From Ochrobactrum teleogrylli (GTDB taxonomy: Bacteria; Pseudomonadota; Alphaproteobacteria; Rhizobiales; Rhizobiaceae), in NCBI RefSeq assembly GCF_006376685.1, contig NZ_VEWL01000016.1, positions 1 to 64,000 on the forward strand: a stretch of 64,000 nt of DNA, read 5' to 3'. The notes below the pieces were generated by a model that did not search any database, was not told the origin of the DNA, and worked only from the letters and a program-made list of their open reading frames with translations. This document shows positions 1 to 9,317 of the stretch, piece by piece (the stretch's first letter is position 1; every line of letters starts with the position of its first letter). A program made the position numbers and the translations under genes.

Positions 1-35
1 CGGCTGGTTTCTTCAACATGACCCAGAGAATCACA

Positions 36-62
36 AAACCCCCGGCATAGCCAGGGGTTTGT
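36..62 (-). terminator. Hairpin terminator of the small membrane protein gene
   Basis: Read on the minus strand, AACCCC, a GGC/GCC inner stem and GGGGGTTTT form a hairpin ending in a short T run, about 45 bases past the stop codon of the gene ending at 104. A second hairpin at 73-98 points the other way, so this is the better candidate for the minus-strand gene. Confidence 0.5.
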
Positions 63-72
63 CAGCAGGCTG

Positions 73-98
73 AGGCCCGCACAAGCGGGCCTTTTTTT
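73..98 (+). terminator. Rho-independent terminator (plus strand)
   Basis: AGGCCCGC, loop ACAA, GCGGGCCT and seven T residues. It would end a plus-strand transcript entering from before the window. Its T run lies just past the end of the opposing gene at 104, as between convergent genes. Confidence 0.7.
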
Positions 99-103
99 GG
101 AAA

Positions 104-376
104 TCAGTTCTGGGCTGGCGGATTGGCAGGGGTTGCCGGGGCCGGTGTGGCCGGTTCGCTCTGCGTCGCGGGCGGTGGTGTTGCCGTGTCGGTCCTCGTG
201 CCGTTATTGTAGAAGAAATAGCCGAGAATGATGATTGCAACGAGCAGAACAGCACCCAGAAGATAGCCGCTGCCGCCCCGTTGTGGCGGTGGCATGCCGG
301 AAGGGTCCGACAGTCTCGGATCAGTATTGACCGGGTTTGTTCTGGGGTCGTTTCGCGGATCGAGGGGATCAACCAT
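104..376 (-). CDS. Small single-pass membrane protein, function unknown
   Basis: This 90-residue protein has a Pro/Asp/Asn-rich N-terminus (1-37), one transmembrane helix at about 38-57 (YLLGAVLLVAIIILGYFFYN) and a Pro/Ala/Thr-rich tail (about 61-90), likely periplasmic or extended. The reading frame is open for 27 more codons upstream. The start at 376 is chosen because GGAGGAG lies just before that ATG, whereas the farther ATG has no such site. I do not recognise a family. It lies about 110 bp downstream of the TraB-like gene on the same strand, so it could be co-transcribed with it. Confidence 0.7.
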   Translation of the reverse strand: MVDPLDPRNDPRTNPVNTDPRLSDPSGMPPPQRGGSGYLLGAVLLVAIIILGYFFYNNGTRTDTATPPPATQSEPATPAPATPANPPAQN

Positions 377-486
377 TGCGCGCTCCTCCAGTTTTCGCAT
401 GGGGCTTGCGCGGTCTCCAGCCGTCACAAACCTTGTGTGGAGAGTGAACGCAGTCAAAAGCCGATTGTTCCGCAGCCACGCCGGAG

Positions 487-1494
487 CTAGAGCGCCGTCA
501 GGCGATAGCCCTTGGCCCGCAGCAGTTCCACCACACCTTCCTGACCCGGCAGATGCAGCGCGCCGATTGCAATGAAGACATTGCCTTTTTCCAGAAGCGG
601 AACGGCGCGATCCGCCATGGTGTGGTTGCGATCGGTGATCAGATATTTCTGGAACAGGTCGTAATCCTGATCGGACAATGCATCCGGCACGATCTGTCGC
701 AGCGCGGGCATGATCATGCCAAGCTCGCCTTTCAGATAAAGTGCGGTCGTCGTCTCCATCGCGTCTTCGGACTTGTCGCCGTAATCGACGGTGGCGATGA
801 GATTGCGAATATGAAAGTCGAGCGGAAGTTTTTCAGTCGCTTCGAACTGTTCGGCAGCCGTTTCCAGCCCCGCTATTTCGCGCCCTTCCGCCTTTGCATT
901 GACGGCCAAAAATTCGTCAAGCGACTTTTCACCTTCGCTTTTGCGTTCGCGCTCGCATTCGGGCAGGGATAACAGCGTGGTCAGAACCCACGGCTTCATC
1001 TTGGCGACCGCATCGAGAATAATGCCGCGCTCGGCCAGTTTCTTTTCAATATCGTCGCGCCTGTCGGCAGGCAGATGCGATTTAAGCGTGCTGCCATCGG
1101 TGAAAAGCAGCAGTTCCGGGCGCTCCAGCTTCAGGCGCAGAAAGTTCTTCTGATCGAGAACATCGGTGGTTTCGATCACGACGGTTCCGGTCGAACGATA
1201 AGCCTCTTCGACAGGCTTCGGCACGTCCAGCACGCGCGGATCGCTGAGATGAATCGTGCCGAACAGATAGGACGGCGCTACGCCGTCTTTTTCGATCCTC
1301 CAGAGGCGGCCCTGATGGTTGGGCGTTGCTTCGGCTTCCGCCTGCAATTTTTTCCAGAGGGCGGGATCGCTTTTCTCCACGCCATCGACGAGATTTGCGC
1401 CTCGAACGGAGCAGGCGGTGGCCTTTTCGTCAGCGCGGGCGGTGACGGACCCGGCGAAGACGGCGCATAGAAGAACAAGAAGCAGCTTTTTCAT
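487..1494 (-). CDS. TraB/GumN family exported protein
   Basis: This 335-residue protein has a signal peptide (KKLLLVLLCAVFAGSVTARA, residues 2-21), so it should be exported. The family signature is visible: SYLFGTIHLSD near residues 75-85, with GTIH at 79-82, and a C-terminal GALHLPGQEGVVELLR with a second Gly...His motif. These paired motifs define the TraB/PrgY/GumN superfamily, some members of which are metal-dependent proteases; the activity of this protein is not established. Length is normal for bacterial members. No clear Shine-Dalgarno precedes the ATG. It follows xerC on the same strand after about 45 bp and may be transcribed with it. Confidence 0.85.
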   Translation of the reverse strand: MKKLLLVLLCAVFAGSVTARADEKATACSVRGANLVDGVEKSDPALWKKLQAEAEATPNHQGRLWRIEKDGVAPSYLFGTIHLSDPRVLDVPKPVEEAYRSTGTVVIETTDVLDQKNFLRLKLERPELLLFTDGSTLKSHLPADRRDDIEKKLAERGIILDAVAKMKPWVLTTLLSLPECERERKSEGEKSLDEFLAVNAKAEGREIAGLETAAEQFEATEKLPLDFHIRNLIATVDYGDKSEDAMETTTALYLKGELGMIMPALRQIVPDALSDQDYDLFQKYLITDRNHTMADRAVPLLEKGNVFIAIGALHLPGQEGVVELLRAKGYRLTAL

Positions 1495-1538
1495 AAAGTG
1501 AATATAGGCGATCTTCCGCGATGTGAAAGGTGTCCGGT

Positions 1539-2486
1539 TCAGGCTCTCGGATGCGCCTTGTCATAGACTTCCAGCAAACGCTCCGTATCCACGCCGGTAT
1601 AAATCTGCGTGCTGGACAGGCTGGCATGGCCCAGCAATTCCTGAATGGTGCGCAAGTCGCCGCCGCGACCCAGCAGATGCGTCGCGAAGGAATGGCGCAG
1701 TGCATGTGGCGTGGCGCTGTCGGGAAGGCCCAGCCCAGCGCGCAGCTTCTGCATTTCGCGCTGGATGATCGCGGCATGAAGCTCGCCGCCCTTCGCGCCG
1801 CGAAACAGCGGCTTGTCGGCAGAGAGATCATAGGGGCAGAGCGCGCGATATTGCGCGACGGCGCGGTGTATGATCGGCAGCAGAGGCACAAGGCGGGACT
1901 TATTGCCCTTGCCGGTTATGGTGATCGAAAGCGCGGAATTGTCGGATAGCGCGTCGCCTTTCAAGCCAAGCGCCTCGGAAATGCGCAAGCCGCAGCCATA
2001 GAGCAGGGTCAGCACGGCGGCGTTACGGGCGGCGATCCACGGCTCCTCGGCCATCTGGCCATCGGCTGCGACCACACGGCGGGCGTCGTCTGCGGTCAGC
2101 GGTTTTGGCAGCGATTTCGGCTGGCGGGGCGCGCGTATGGCACCGGCGCCAGCGGCATTGGCCAGTCCGCGTTTTTCCAGATGCCGCAGCAGCGAGCGCA
2201 CACCAGCCAGACCGCGCCCCAGGGTTCGTGCGCCTGCGCCGTCATTGCGGCGGCTGGCGAGGAACGAGCGCAGATCGGCAACGCGCAAGGCGCTCACATC
2301 CTTCAGCGAGGGCGCTTCGCCCAGATGGCCGGTGAGAAAATTCAGAAACTGCCGCGAGTCGCGCTCATAGGCTTCGATGGTATTCTCGGAAAGACGGCGC
2401 GTATCTTTCAATGTCTTCAGCCATTCCTCACGCGCAGCCGCGAGGTCTGCACGGGCGGGAATCAGGAATTCGCCATTCATTGCCAT
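1539..2486 (-). CDS. xerC: Tyrosine recombinase XerC
   Basis: This 315-residue site-specific recombinase would resolve chromosome dimers at dif together with XerD. The N-terminal SAM-like core-binding domain covers about 12-115 and the catalytic domain 130-310. The catalytic set is intact: Arg168 (CGLRISEAL), a GKGNK beta-hairpin with Lys193/196, His261 and Arg264 (HALRHSFATHLL), His287 (LLGHASL) and nucleophile Tyr296 (STQIYTGV). It is named XerC rather than XerD on overall likeness; a phage-type integrase is less likely because no mobile genes surround it. The start is taken at the first ATG; a second in-frame ATG lies two codons on. Confidence 0.88.
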   Translation of the reverse strand: MAMNGEFLIPARADLAAAREEWLKTLKDTRRLSENTIEAYERDSRQFLNFLTGHLGEAPSLKDVSALRVADLRSFLASRRNDGAGARTLGRGLAGVRSLLRHLEKRGLANAAGAGAIRAPRQPKSLPKPLTADDARRVVAADGQMAEEPWIAARNAAVLTLLYGCGLRISEALGLKGDALSDNSALSITITGKGNKSRLVPLLPIIHRAVAQYRALCPYDLSADKPLFRGAKGGELHAAIIQREMQKLRAGLGLPDSATPHALRHSFATHLLGRGGDLRTIQELLGHASLSSTQIYTGVDTERLLEVYDKAHPRA

Positions 2487-2695
2487 CTTGAAATCTACCG
2501 GTTGAAGTTTCGGCAGACAGTTTGTCAGGCAGAGGTTACCGGCTGGTTGCCTTTGATGCTTCCATCGGCGACTTTGCTGAAACCGTGCATTTTTCTTGGC
2601 GTTTCGGTCTGAATTCGCTAAGCGATAGGCTAATCAGCAGCGCATATCGGTCCGACTGTCGGGACGATGCGCCCGAATCCAGATCAGGGGCAACC

Positions 2696-3274
2696 ATGCC
2701 ACGTCCAGAAAATCCGATCCAGCTTGCCATCGTCGGTGCCGCCCATGGCATTCGCGGCGAAGTCCGGATCAAGACATTCACCGAAGACCCGCTGTCTATC
2801 GGCGATTATGGCCTGCTCTATGATGAGCAGGGCAAGGGCTACGAAATTCTTGAAGCGCGGGCCGCCAAGACGGTGGTGATCGTGCGCCTCAAGGGCGTCA
2901 ATGACCGCAATGCAGCCGAGGCGCTCAACGGCACGGCGCTCTACATCGACCGTTCGCAATTGCCGGACGACGATCTGGACGATGACGAGTTCTTCCAGAC
3001 CGACCTGATCGGCCTCGCGGCCATCGATGCCGACGGCAAAAGCTATGGCATTGTCAGCGCGGTGTTCGATTTCGGCGGCGGCGACATCATTGAGTTGAGC
3101 GAGAAGGGCAAGCGCCCGATGCTCATTCCGTTTACCGAAGCGGCTGTGCCGGAGATTGATTTCGAAAAAGGCACCATTCTGGTGGAGCCTTTCGCGGCGG
3201 GCCTGATCGCCGATGAAGACGACAATCCGCTGAAGGGCGGCAATCAGCCCAAGAAGCGACCGAAGAAGTCATGA
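2696..3274 (+). CDS. rimM: 16S rRNA processing protein RimM
   Basis: This 192-residue ribosome maturation factor helps assemble the 30S head through binding of S19. The N-terminal RimM domain opens with [24 protein letters not shown]-barrel domain follows (about 95-170: [20 protein letters not shown], later [19 protein letters not shown]). The tail is Lys/Pro-rich. The frame is open for 58 codons upstream, but the ATG at 2696 has AGGGG seven bases before it and begins the conserved domain directly. Its stop overlaps the start of trmD by four bases (ATGA), the standard coupling of these two genes. Confidence 0.95.
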   Translation: MPRPENPIQLAIVGAAHGIRGEVRIKTFTEDPLSIGDYGLLYDEQGKGYEILEARAAKTVVIVRLKGVNDRNAAEALNGTALYIDRSQLPDDDLDDDEFFQTDLIGLAAIDADGKSYGIVSAVFDFGGGDIIELSEKGKRPMLIPFTEAAVPEIDFEKGTILVEPFAAGLIADEDDNPLKGGNQPKKRPKKS

Positions 3275-3978
3275 CGGGCGAACTTTTCCATGCTTCGGTC
3301 CTGACGCTTTATCCGGAAATGTTTCCGGGGCCGCTTGGCGTTTCCCTGGCGGGCAAGGCGCTGGCCGAGGCGAAATGGCAGCTTGATACGGTGCAGATTC
3401 GCGACTTTGCCGAAGGCAGGCATCGCATGGTCGATGACACGCCGTCCGGTGGCGGCGCGGGCATGGTGATGAAGCCTGATGTGATTGCGCGGGCGCTCGA
3501 TTCCGTTGCCGATGATCGCCCAATGCTGCTGATGACGCCGCGCGGTGCGCCGCTGACGCAAAAGCGCGTGCGCGAGCTTGCAGCCGGTCCGGGCGCGATC
3601 ATTTTGTGCGGTCGCTTTGAGGGCGTGGATGAACGTGTGATCGAAGCGCGCCATCTCGAGGAAGTGTCGATCGGCGACTATATACTTTCGGGCGGCGAGA
3701 CGGCGGCCATCGTGTTGCTGGATGCTGTGGTGCGCCTGTTGCCCGGCGTGATGGGCAATCAGCAATCGGGCGAAACGGAGAGTTTCGAGACCGGGTTGCT
3801 CGAACATCCGCATTATACGCGCCCGCAGGTTTGGGAGGAGCGTTCCATTCCCGATGTGCTGACATCCGGCAATCATGGCGCCATCGACAAATGGCGGCAT
3901 GCTGAGGCCGAGCGGATTACCCGGGAGCGTCGTCCAGATCTCTGGGATGTCTATCAGGAGACGAAGCGCAAAAGCTGA
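3271..3978 (+). CDS. trmD: tRNA (guanine-N1)-methyltransferase TrmD
   Basis: This 235-residue SPOUT-family enzyme makes m1G37 in tRNAs reading CNN codons from S-adenosylmethionine, preventing +1 frameshifts. Visible signatures are the N-terminal [14 protein letters not shown], the substrate loop [16 protein letters not shown], the trefoil-knot SAM site ([20 protein letters not shown]) and the C-terminal ERRPDLW. It is full length and translationally coupled to rimM. In many bacteria rplS follows directly; here an opposed permease lies between them. Confidence 0.96.
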   Translation: MTGELFHASVLTLYPEMFPGPLGVSLAGKALAEAKWQLDTVQIRDFAEGRHRMVDDTPSGGGAGMVMKPDVIARALDSVADDRPMLLMTPRGAPLTQKRVRELAAGPGAIILCGRFEGVDERVIEARHLEEVSIGDYILSGGETAAIVLLDAVVRLLPGVMGNQQSGETESFETGLLEHPHYTRPQVWEERSIPDVLTSGNHGAIDKWRHAEAERITRERRPDLWDVYQETKRKS

Positions 3979-4009
3979 TCGAGCGCTTGAAAAGTATCGT
4001 CCCGCAGAA

Positions 4010-4035
4010 AAATGCCCGGTTTTCACCGGGCATTT
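4010..4035. terminator. Bidirectional terminator between trmD and the NCS1 permease gene
   Basis: AAATGCCCGG, six-base loop, CCGGGCATTT: a perfect 10-bp stem with A/T runs at both ends, placed between the convergent stops at 3978 and 4041. It can serve both strands. Confidence 0.85.
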
Positions 4036-4040
4036 CTGTT

Positions 4041-5501
4041 TCAGGCATGTTGCTTTGCGGATGCGCGAAGGGCAGCTTCCGGCTTGCGAAGCAGGTAATA
4101 GACCCCGCCGCCAATGCCGACCCCGAAGAACCAGCCATAGGTTCCCCACCAGTTCGGCAGAAGATTGGTGGCTATCGGCAGGACTGACGAGAACAGCGCG
4201 CCAATGGCAAAGGCGATGAAAGCCTTGACGTGCCAGCCGTTCTGGAAGCGGAATTCGCCATTTTCCTGATAGAGATCGGCGACATTCAGCTGTCCGCGAC
4301 GCAGCAGATAATAATCGACCATCATGATCCCAAAGATCGGCCCCATGGTGGAGCCGAGGAAATTGACGAAATGCGCAGCGCCGGTTTCCCATGGTGCGAA
4401 CGGATAGAGGATCAGCGCGATCAGCGCCGCGATAAAACCGCCGCGCTTGAAGGAAACCTTCTGCGGAAATGTGTTCGAGAAATCAAAGGCGGCGGAAACG
4501 AAATTTGCCACCACATTGATGCCGAGCGTTGCGACGGTAAATGTCAGCGCGGCCAGCAATGCCAGGAACCAACTGTCGAACTTGGCTGAAATCTGGTCGG
4601 GATGCAGCAGCACTTCGCCATAGACCGTGAAGGCGGCTGTGGTCGTGACACCGGCCACGAGGCAGAAGGCCAGAAGATTGACCGGCAGGCCCCAGAGATT
4701 GCCGCGCCGCAGTGCCGCCTCATCCTTGGCATAGCGCGAGAAGTCGCAGAAATTGAGATAAAGCGCTGCGAAATAGGTGATCCAGGTGGCGGCAACCGCC
4801 GCCAGCGCCGGGATGGAACCCGGTTCGCCGGATACGCCTGCATCTCTTGTCTTCTCCAGCAGAACATCGCGCGGGATTTCGCTGCCGAAGGAGAATGTGC
4901 CTGCCTTGATGACCAGATAGATGGCGAGAATGAGCATCATGATCCAGACTGCCGGGCCGGCCCAATCCTGAAAACGGCGCACCGTTTCCATCCCGCGCTG
5001 GATGATCAAGAGCTGCGCCGCCCAGACCAGCACGTAGCAGATGACTTCAAGGGTCGAATGACCGAGCAAATGGCTGTTCTGGTGAAAAGCCAGCATGCTG
5101 TCATTGCGGATCAGCAGCGCAACAAGGGCGCCGGAAGCTGCCGCCGTCTGCGCGCCATACCAGAAACAGGCGACGACGCCGCGCACGAGGGCTGGGAAAT
5201 TCGCGCCGAATGTGCCGAAGGAGGCGCGGGCCAGCACTGGAAAGGGCACGCCGGTCCGTACGCCCGCATTGCCGACGAGGCTCATCAGGAAGAAGATGAC
5301 CAGAGAGCCGAGACCGATGGCAATGATAAAGTTCAGAAAACTGCCGCAAAGCAGGAAAAGACTTGCGGCAAGATAGTAGCCCCACAGACTATGGACGTCC
5401 GATGTCCAGACGTTGAAAATACTGAAGGCGCCCCATTTGCGCTCAACAGCCGGCGCCAGATCCTCATTATACAATGAGGGTGACGGTTGTTTGCTTGTCA
5501 T
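4041..5501 (-). CDS. NCS1 family nucleobase/allantoin-type permease
   Basis: This 486-residue integral membrane protein has about 12 hydrophobic segments and belongs to the nucleobase:cation symporter-1 family (cytosine, uracil, hydantoin, allantoin or thiamin-type substrates). The family N-terminus is visible (YNEDLAPAVERKWGAFSIFN, then VWTSDVHSLWGYYLAASL), as are PFPVLARASFG and GIMMVDYYLLRRGQ near the C-terminus. The substrate cannot be told from sequence alone. No catabolic gene lies beside it. It sits on the opposite strand between trmD and rplS and so breaks the usual rimM-trmD-rplS run. Confidence 0.88.
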   Translation of the reverse strand: MTSKQPSPSLYNEDLAPAVERKWGAFSIFNVWTSDVHSLWGYYLAASLFLLCGSFLNFIIAIGLGSLVIFFLMSLVGNAGVRTGVPFPVLARASFGTFGANFPALVRGVVACFWYGAQTAAASGALVALLIRNDSMLAFHQNSHLLGHSTLEVICYVLVWAAQLLIIQRGMETVRRFQDWAGPAVWIMMLILAIYLVIKAGTFSFGSEIPRDVLLEKTRDAGVSGEPGSIPALAAVAATWITYFAALYLNFCDFSRYAKDEAALRRGNLWGLPVNLLAFCLVAGVTTTAAFTVYGEVLLHPDQISAKFDSWFLALLAALTFTVATLGINVVANFVSAAFDFSNTFPQKVSFKRGGFIAALIALILYPFAPWETGAAHFVNFLGSTMGPIFGIMMVDYYLLRRGQLNVADLYQENGEFRFQNGWHVKAFIAFAIGALFSSVLPIATNLLPNWWGTYGWFFGVGIGGGVYYLLRKPEAALRASAKQHA

Positions 5502-5831
5502 ATTGTCCCCATTTTAGCTTTATGCTTTATTCGATTGCTTGCATGCGCAGCCGTCATTTTTTGCAATATTTCTGACATAGACCATTGCGGCTGGCTATTA
5601 AAAATTCTGACAGGGCGTGACAAAACCCTCGCGATGCTGTATTGGCGCGTCTGTTCGGAAAAATCCGACATTGCGATGGCTCGTTCGGGCATAGCCCGGG
5701 ACGTCCGTAAACCAATAAATGGTGCACCGCTCCTGCCTGATATCAAGGGCATAGCCGCAAGGCCAAGGATTGCTTGGCGGCAAGTGCAGAGCGCTCTGAC
5801 TGTTTGAGAAGAACATAGAAGGAGTCAGACG
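5502..5831. other. Divergent intergenic region before rplS
   Basis: This 330-bp region separates the divergent NCS1 permease and rplS starts. No credible ORF is seen. A possible rplS promoter is listed separately. A long GC-rich leader (about 180 bases) would precede rplS. AGAAGGAGTCAG just before 5832 supplies a strong ribosome binding site. Confidence 0.6.
5617..5645 (+). promoter_or_regulatory. Possible sigma-70 promoter for rplS
   Basis: GTGACA, a 17-base spacer and TATTGG. The spacing is right, but the -10 element is weak and no experimental support is visible. Confidence 0.3.
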
Positions 5832-6266
5832 ATGACCGATATTATTCGTCAGCTTGAAGCCGAACAGGCAGCAAAGATCGAAGAAAAGCGCAAGCTTCCA
5901 GATTTCCAGCCGGGCGACACGGTTCGCGTTCAGGTTCGCGTGACGGAAGGTACGCGTACCCGCGTACAGGCCTATGAAGGCGTCTGCATCGCTCGTTCGG
6001 GCGCAGGCCTCAACGAAAACTTCACCGTCCGCAAGATTTCGTATGGCGAAGGCGTAGAGCGCGTATTCCCGGTTTACTCGCCGATCGTTGAAGGCGTTGA
6101 GCTGGTTCGCCGCGGTAAGGTCCGTCGCGCCAAGCTTTACTACCTGCGTGGCCTCACCGGTAAGGCTGCCCGTATTTCTGAAAAGAAAGACAACCGCACC
6201 AAGGCCGAGCGCGAAGCCGACAAGGCTGCCGCCGCTGCCGAAGCTGCCAAGACCGCTGCTGAATAA
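5832..6266 (+). CDS. rplS: 50S ribosomal protein L19
   Basis: This 144-residue protein of the large subunit sits at the 30S-50S interface. The L19 signatures are clear: an N-terminal [10 protein letters not shown] helix, [59 protein letters not shown] and the basic [14 protein letters not shown]. After about residue 118 an extra charged, Ala/Lys/Glu-rich tail ([20 protein letters not shown]) extends beyond the bacterial core, as often in Rhizobiales. A strong Shine-Dalgarno precedes the start. Confidence 0.97.
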   Translation: MTDIIRQLEAEQAAKIEEKRKLPDFQPGDTVRVQVRVTEGTRTRVQAYEGVCIARSGAGLNENFTVRKISYGEGVERVFPVYSPIVEGVELVRRGKVRRAKLYYLRGLTGKAARISEKKDNRTKAEREADKAAAAAEAAKTAAE

Positions 6267-6286
6267 GTTTCAGCCAGAGATCTTTG

Positions 6287-6313
6287 AAAAAGGCGGCCTG
6301 TGGCCGCCTTTTT
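6287..6313 (+). terminator. rplS terminator
   Basis: AAAAAGGCGGCC, loop TGT, GGCCGCCTTTTTT: a textbook rho-independent terminator 20 bases after the rplS stop. Confidence 0.9.
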
Positions 6314-6390
6314 TATTTGCCAAACGCATTACGACGCATAATATCAGGCATAATTCTGCCCGCTTTGCGCAAGATTGTTACTGCGACACC

Positions 6391-6426
6391 CTGTTGCTGT
6401 TTCAGTTTCTTGACGAAACGCAACAG
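6391..6426 (+). promoter_or_regulatory. Hairpin in the leuC 5' leader
   Basis: CTGTTGC-T-GTTTC pairs with GAAACGCAACAG across an 11-base loop, giving 12 pairs with one bulged T. It ends 49 bases before the leuC start. No T run follows, so it is not a terminator; it may influence leuC transcription or translation. The left arm reads CTG TTG CTG (Leu-Leu-Leu) in one frame, but I find no start codon with a ribosome binding site to make this a leader peptide. Confidence 0.45.
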
Positions 6427-6475
6427 CAGGTGCATATGACAGCCAAATTAAGAACCGTTCAAAGGAACTCTCGCA

Positions 6476-7885
6476 ATGAGCGCGCCGCGTACACTTTATG
6501 ACAAGATCTGGGACGACCATGTAGTGGATCAGCAGGAAGATGGGACCTGCCTCCTTTATATTGATCGCCATCTTGTGCACGAAGTGACGAGCCCGCAGGC
6601 TTTCGAAGGCCTGCGCATGGCTGGCCGTCAGGTGCGCCATCCCGAGAAGACGCTGGCTGTGGTCGATCACAACGTGCCGACCTCGAAAGATCGCGTCAAC
6701 GGCATCAAGAACGAAGAAAGCCGCATTCAGGTTGAAGCTCTCGCCAAGAATGCCGCCGATTTCAACGTCGAATATTATTCCGAGCGTGATCGTCGCCAGG
6801 GCGTCGTGCACATCGTCGGACCGGAGCAGGGCTTTACCCTGCCGGGCATGACGATTGTCTGCGGCGACAGCCACACCTCGACCCACGGTGCTTTCGGTTC
6901 GCTGGCGCATGGTATCGGTACGTCGGAAGTCGAGCATGTGCTCGCGACCCAGACGCTGATCCAGAAGAAAGCCAAGAACATGCTGGTGCGTGTTGAGGGC
7001 GAACTGGCTCCGGGCGTGACCGCCAAGGACATCACGCTCGCCATCATCGGCGAAATCGGCACCGCAGGCGGCACCGGTTACGTGATCGAATATGCAGGCA
7101 GCGCCATTCGCTCGCTGTCGATGGAAGGTCGCATGACCGTCTGCAACATGTCGATTGAAGGCGGCGCACGCGCTGGTCTCATCGCACCGGACGAAACGAC
7201 CTTCGCCTATGTGCAGGACAAGCCGCGCGCGCCGAAGGGCGAAGCGCTGGAACAGGCTATCGGCTACTGGAAGACGCTGCATTCGGATGAAGGCGCGCAT
7301 TTCGACAAGGTCGTCGAGCTGGATGCGGCCAAGATTTCGCCGGTCGTTTCCTGGGGCTCTTCGCCGGAAGACGTTGTTTTCGTCACCGACATCGTGCCGA
7401 ATCCGGACGATATCAAGGATGAAACCAAGCGTGCGTCCAAGTGGCGTGCGCTGGACTATATGGGTCTGAAGCCGGGCACCAAGATGACCGACATCAAGAT
7501 CGACCGCGTCTTCATCGGTTCCTGCACCAATGGCCGTATCGAGGATCTGCGCGACGCAGCCCGCATGGCCGCTGGCAAGAAGGTTGCCGATGGCGTCAAC
7601 GCCATGATCGTGCCGGGCTCGGGTCTCGTGAAGGAACAGGCGGAAGCCGAAGGCCTCGACAAGATCTTCATCGAAGCCGGGTTCGACTGGCGCGAGCCGG
7701 GATGCTCGATGTGCCTCGCCATGAATGACGACCGTCTGAAGCCGGGTGAACGTTGCGCTTCGACCTCGAACCGCAACTTCGAAGGCCGTCAGGGCTTCAA
7801 GGGCCGCACCCATCTCGTGTCGCCTGCCATGGCCGCCGCAGCTGCCATTGCCGGTCACTTCGTGGACATTCGCGACTGGAACTAA
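6476..7885 (+). CDS. leuC: 3-isopropylmalate dehydratase, large subunit
   Basis: This 469-residue aconitase-family enzyme, with LeuD, isomerises 2- to 3-isopropylmalate in leucine synthesis. The [4Fe-4S] ligands are visible at Cys350 (IGSCTNGR) and Cys410/Cys413 (GCSMCLAMN), with the family motifs [14 protein letters not shown] and [10 protein letters not shown]. It is full length, with AAAGGAACTC before the ATG. leuD and leuB are not adjacent, so the small subunit must lie elsewhere, as in other Rhizobiales. The leader between rplS and this gene contains a 12-bp hairpin. Confidence 0.97.
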   Translation: MSAPRTLYDKIWDDHVVDQQEDGTCLLYIDRHLVHEVTSPQAFEGLRMAGRQVRHPEKTLAVVDHNVPTSKDRVNGIKNEESRIQVEALAKNAADFNVEYYSERDRRQGVVHIVGPEQGFTLPGMTIVCGDSHTSTHGAFGSLAHGIGTSEVEHVLATQTLIQKKAKNMLVRVEGELAPGVTAKDITLAIIGEIGTAGGTGYVIEYAGSAIRSLSMEGRMTVCNMSIEGGARAGLIAPDETTFAYVQDKPRAPKGEALEQAIGYWKTLHSDEGAHFDKVVELDAAKISPVVSWGSSPEDVVFVTDIVPNPDDIKDETKRASKWRALDYMGLKPGTKMTDIKIDRVFIGSCTNGRIEDLRDAARMAAGKKVADGVNAMIVPGSGLVKEQAEAEGLDKIFIEAGFDWREPGCSMCLAMNDDRLKPGERCASTSNRNFEGRQGFKGRTHLVSPAMAAAAAIAGHFVDIRDWN

Positions 7886-7911
7886 CGTGTCCAGACAACA
7901 CTGAATAGAAC

Positions 7912-7937
7912 AAGCCGCCGGAGCGATCCGGCGGCTT
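7912..7937 (+). terminator. leuC terminator
   Basis: AAGCCGCCGG, six-base loop, CCGGCGGCTT followed by TTCTTTT, 26 bases after the leuC stop. Confidence 0.88.
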
Positions 7938-8090
7938 TTCTTTTATGCGCCGCCATGGGTAAGAAAAAAGCTTTGCTCTTATCCGCTTCTTCACGGTTTC
8001 CTCGCATATTCCATGTATAAGTAAGTGCTGCTAGATTGGCGCCTACTTTAGAGAAGCCGCTACGAACCAAAGCAGGCGGAATAGGCATTC

Positions 8091-9311
8091 ATGGGCGGGG
8101 CCGATTTCATTCTCATCATCAACATGACCGTATCCGGTCTGTTTGCCTTCGCGTTTTTCGGCATTGCCGTTTATGCGAAAGGCAATGCCGCGGCGCGCGT
8201 CTTCGCGACGGGCTTCGTCTTTGCGATGCTCTACTTCCTCAGTGAGCTGGCGATGCCGTCCATGCCGAGCCCGCGCATCGGCTATATGCTCGCATTTGCA
8301 ACCTATCTGATGACACTGGCTTGTCTCGTCATTGGTCTGGCGCGGATGTATTCTTCGCCCGTGCCGTGGAAGACGCTTGGCGCGCTGGCGTTTGTTTCGC
8401 TGGTGATGATCCATGCCATATACGGCATCGCGCGCAGCAGCTTGCCCGGTATGTTCCTCTACCAGACGCCTTATTTTCTGACATTGGCGCTCGCCGTCTG
8501 GATCATCCTGCGCTCCAGCAGACGCGGAGCTGTCGATATGCTGATGGCCGTGCTTTTTGCCTTCAGTGCTGTGCATTTTCTCATGAAGCCGGTGCTTGCC
8601 AATGTGTCGGGCGGCGCGGGGGCTGAGCCGAACGATTATGTGAATACGGCCTATGCGCTTTTTGCCCAGTCGATCGGGGCCGGCCTGTCGGTCGCGGCGG
8701 GACTTCTATTGCTATTGAGCCTGATGCGGGAACTGCTTTCGGACATGACCATTCGTTCCGAAACGGACGAGCTTTCGGCGCTGCTCAATCGCCGCGGCTT
8801 TGCGTTGCGGGCAGAGGCGGCCATCGAAAAATCGAAGCGGTCTCGACAGGCCCTGTCGCTGGTGGTTTGCGATATCGACTATTTCAAATTGATAAATGAC
8901 AATTACGGCCACGCGCTGGGTGACCGTGTCATTGCAGCCTTTGCTGCCGAATTGCGCAAGACTGCCGTTGCCCGAGGCGGATTTGCGGCGCGTATGGGCG
9001 GCGAGGAATTTGCGGTCCTGCTGCCCGGCAACACCATTCAGTCGGCGTCTCGCTGTGCCGACGGTATGCGTCTGGCCTGCGGCACGATCCAGATACCGAG
9101 CAATCATGGCGATATCGATTTCACAGCCAGCTTCGGCGTTGCCGAAATGGAATTCGACGACATGTTTTCCGACCTCTACAAGCGAGCTGACGGTGCGCTT
9201 TATGAGGCGAAGAAGGGCGGTCGCAATTGCGTGCGCGCAGCCTCGCCCATTATCTCTGATGAGAATGTCGTGGAGTTTCGTCCGTCAGGCTCAGCCCGCA
9301 CACGCGGATAA
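8091..9311 (+). CDS. Membrane diguanylate cyclase (GGDEF domain)
   Basis: This 406-residue protein likely makes the second messenger c-di-GMP from two GTP at the inner membrane. The N-terminal ~215 residues hold about seven hydrophobic segments with no recognised sensor domain. A GGDEF domain covers about 225-385, with TDELSALLNRRGF, VVCDIDYFKLINDNYGHALG and the active-site GGEEF at residues 303-307, so the catalytic site looks intact. The upstream RxxD inhibitory site appears absent (the stretch reads ARGGFAARM before GGEEF), suggesting weak product inhibition. It has no EAL domain and stands alone. Confidence 0.9.
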   Translation: MGGADFILIINMTVSGLFAFAFFGIAVYAKGNAAARVFATGFVFAMLYFLSELAMPSMPSPRIGYMLAFATYLMTLACLVIGLARMYSSPVPWKTLGALAFVSLVMIHAIYGIARSSLPGMFLYQTPYFLTLALAVWIILRSSRRGAVDMLMAVLFAFSAVHFLMKPVLANVSGGAGAEPNDYVNTAYALFAQSIGAGLSVAAGLLLLLSLMRELLSDMTIRSETDELSALLNRRGFALRAEAAIEKSKRSRQALSLVVCDIDYFKLINDNYGHALGDRVIAAFAAELRKTAVARGGFAARMGGEEFAVLLPGNTIQSASRCADGMRLACGTIQIPSNHGDIDFTASFGVAEMEFDDMFSDLYKRADGALYEAKKGGRNCVRAASPIISDENVVEFRPSGSARTRG

Positions 9312-9317
9312 TCGGCC

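Noticed and set aside
6361-6475. A leucine leader peptide before leuC
   Set aside because: The CTG TTG CTG run has no start codon with a ribosome binding site in its frame and no terminator/antiterminator pair.
6344-7858. A 504-codon minus-strand open frame opposite leuC
   Set aside because: It mirrors leuC, which is intact with all iron-sulfur ligands; the frame is His/Arg-rich with no recognised domain.
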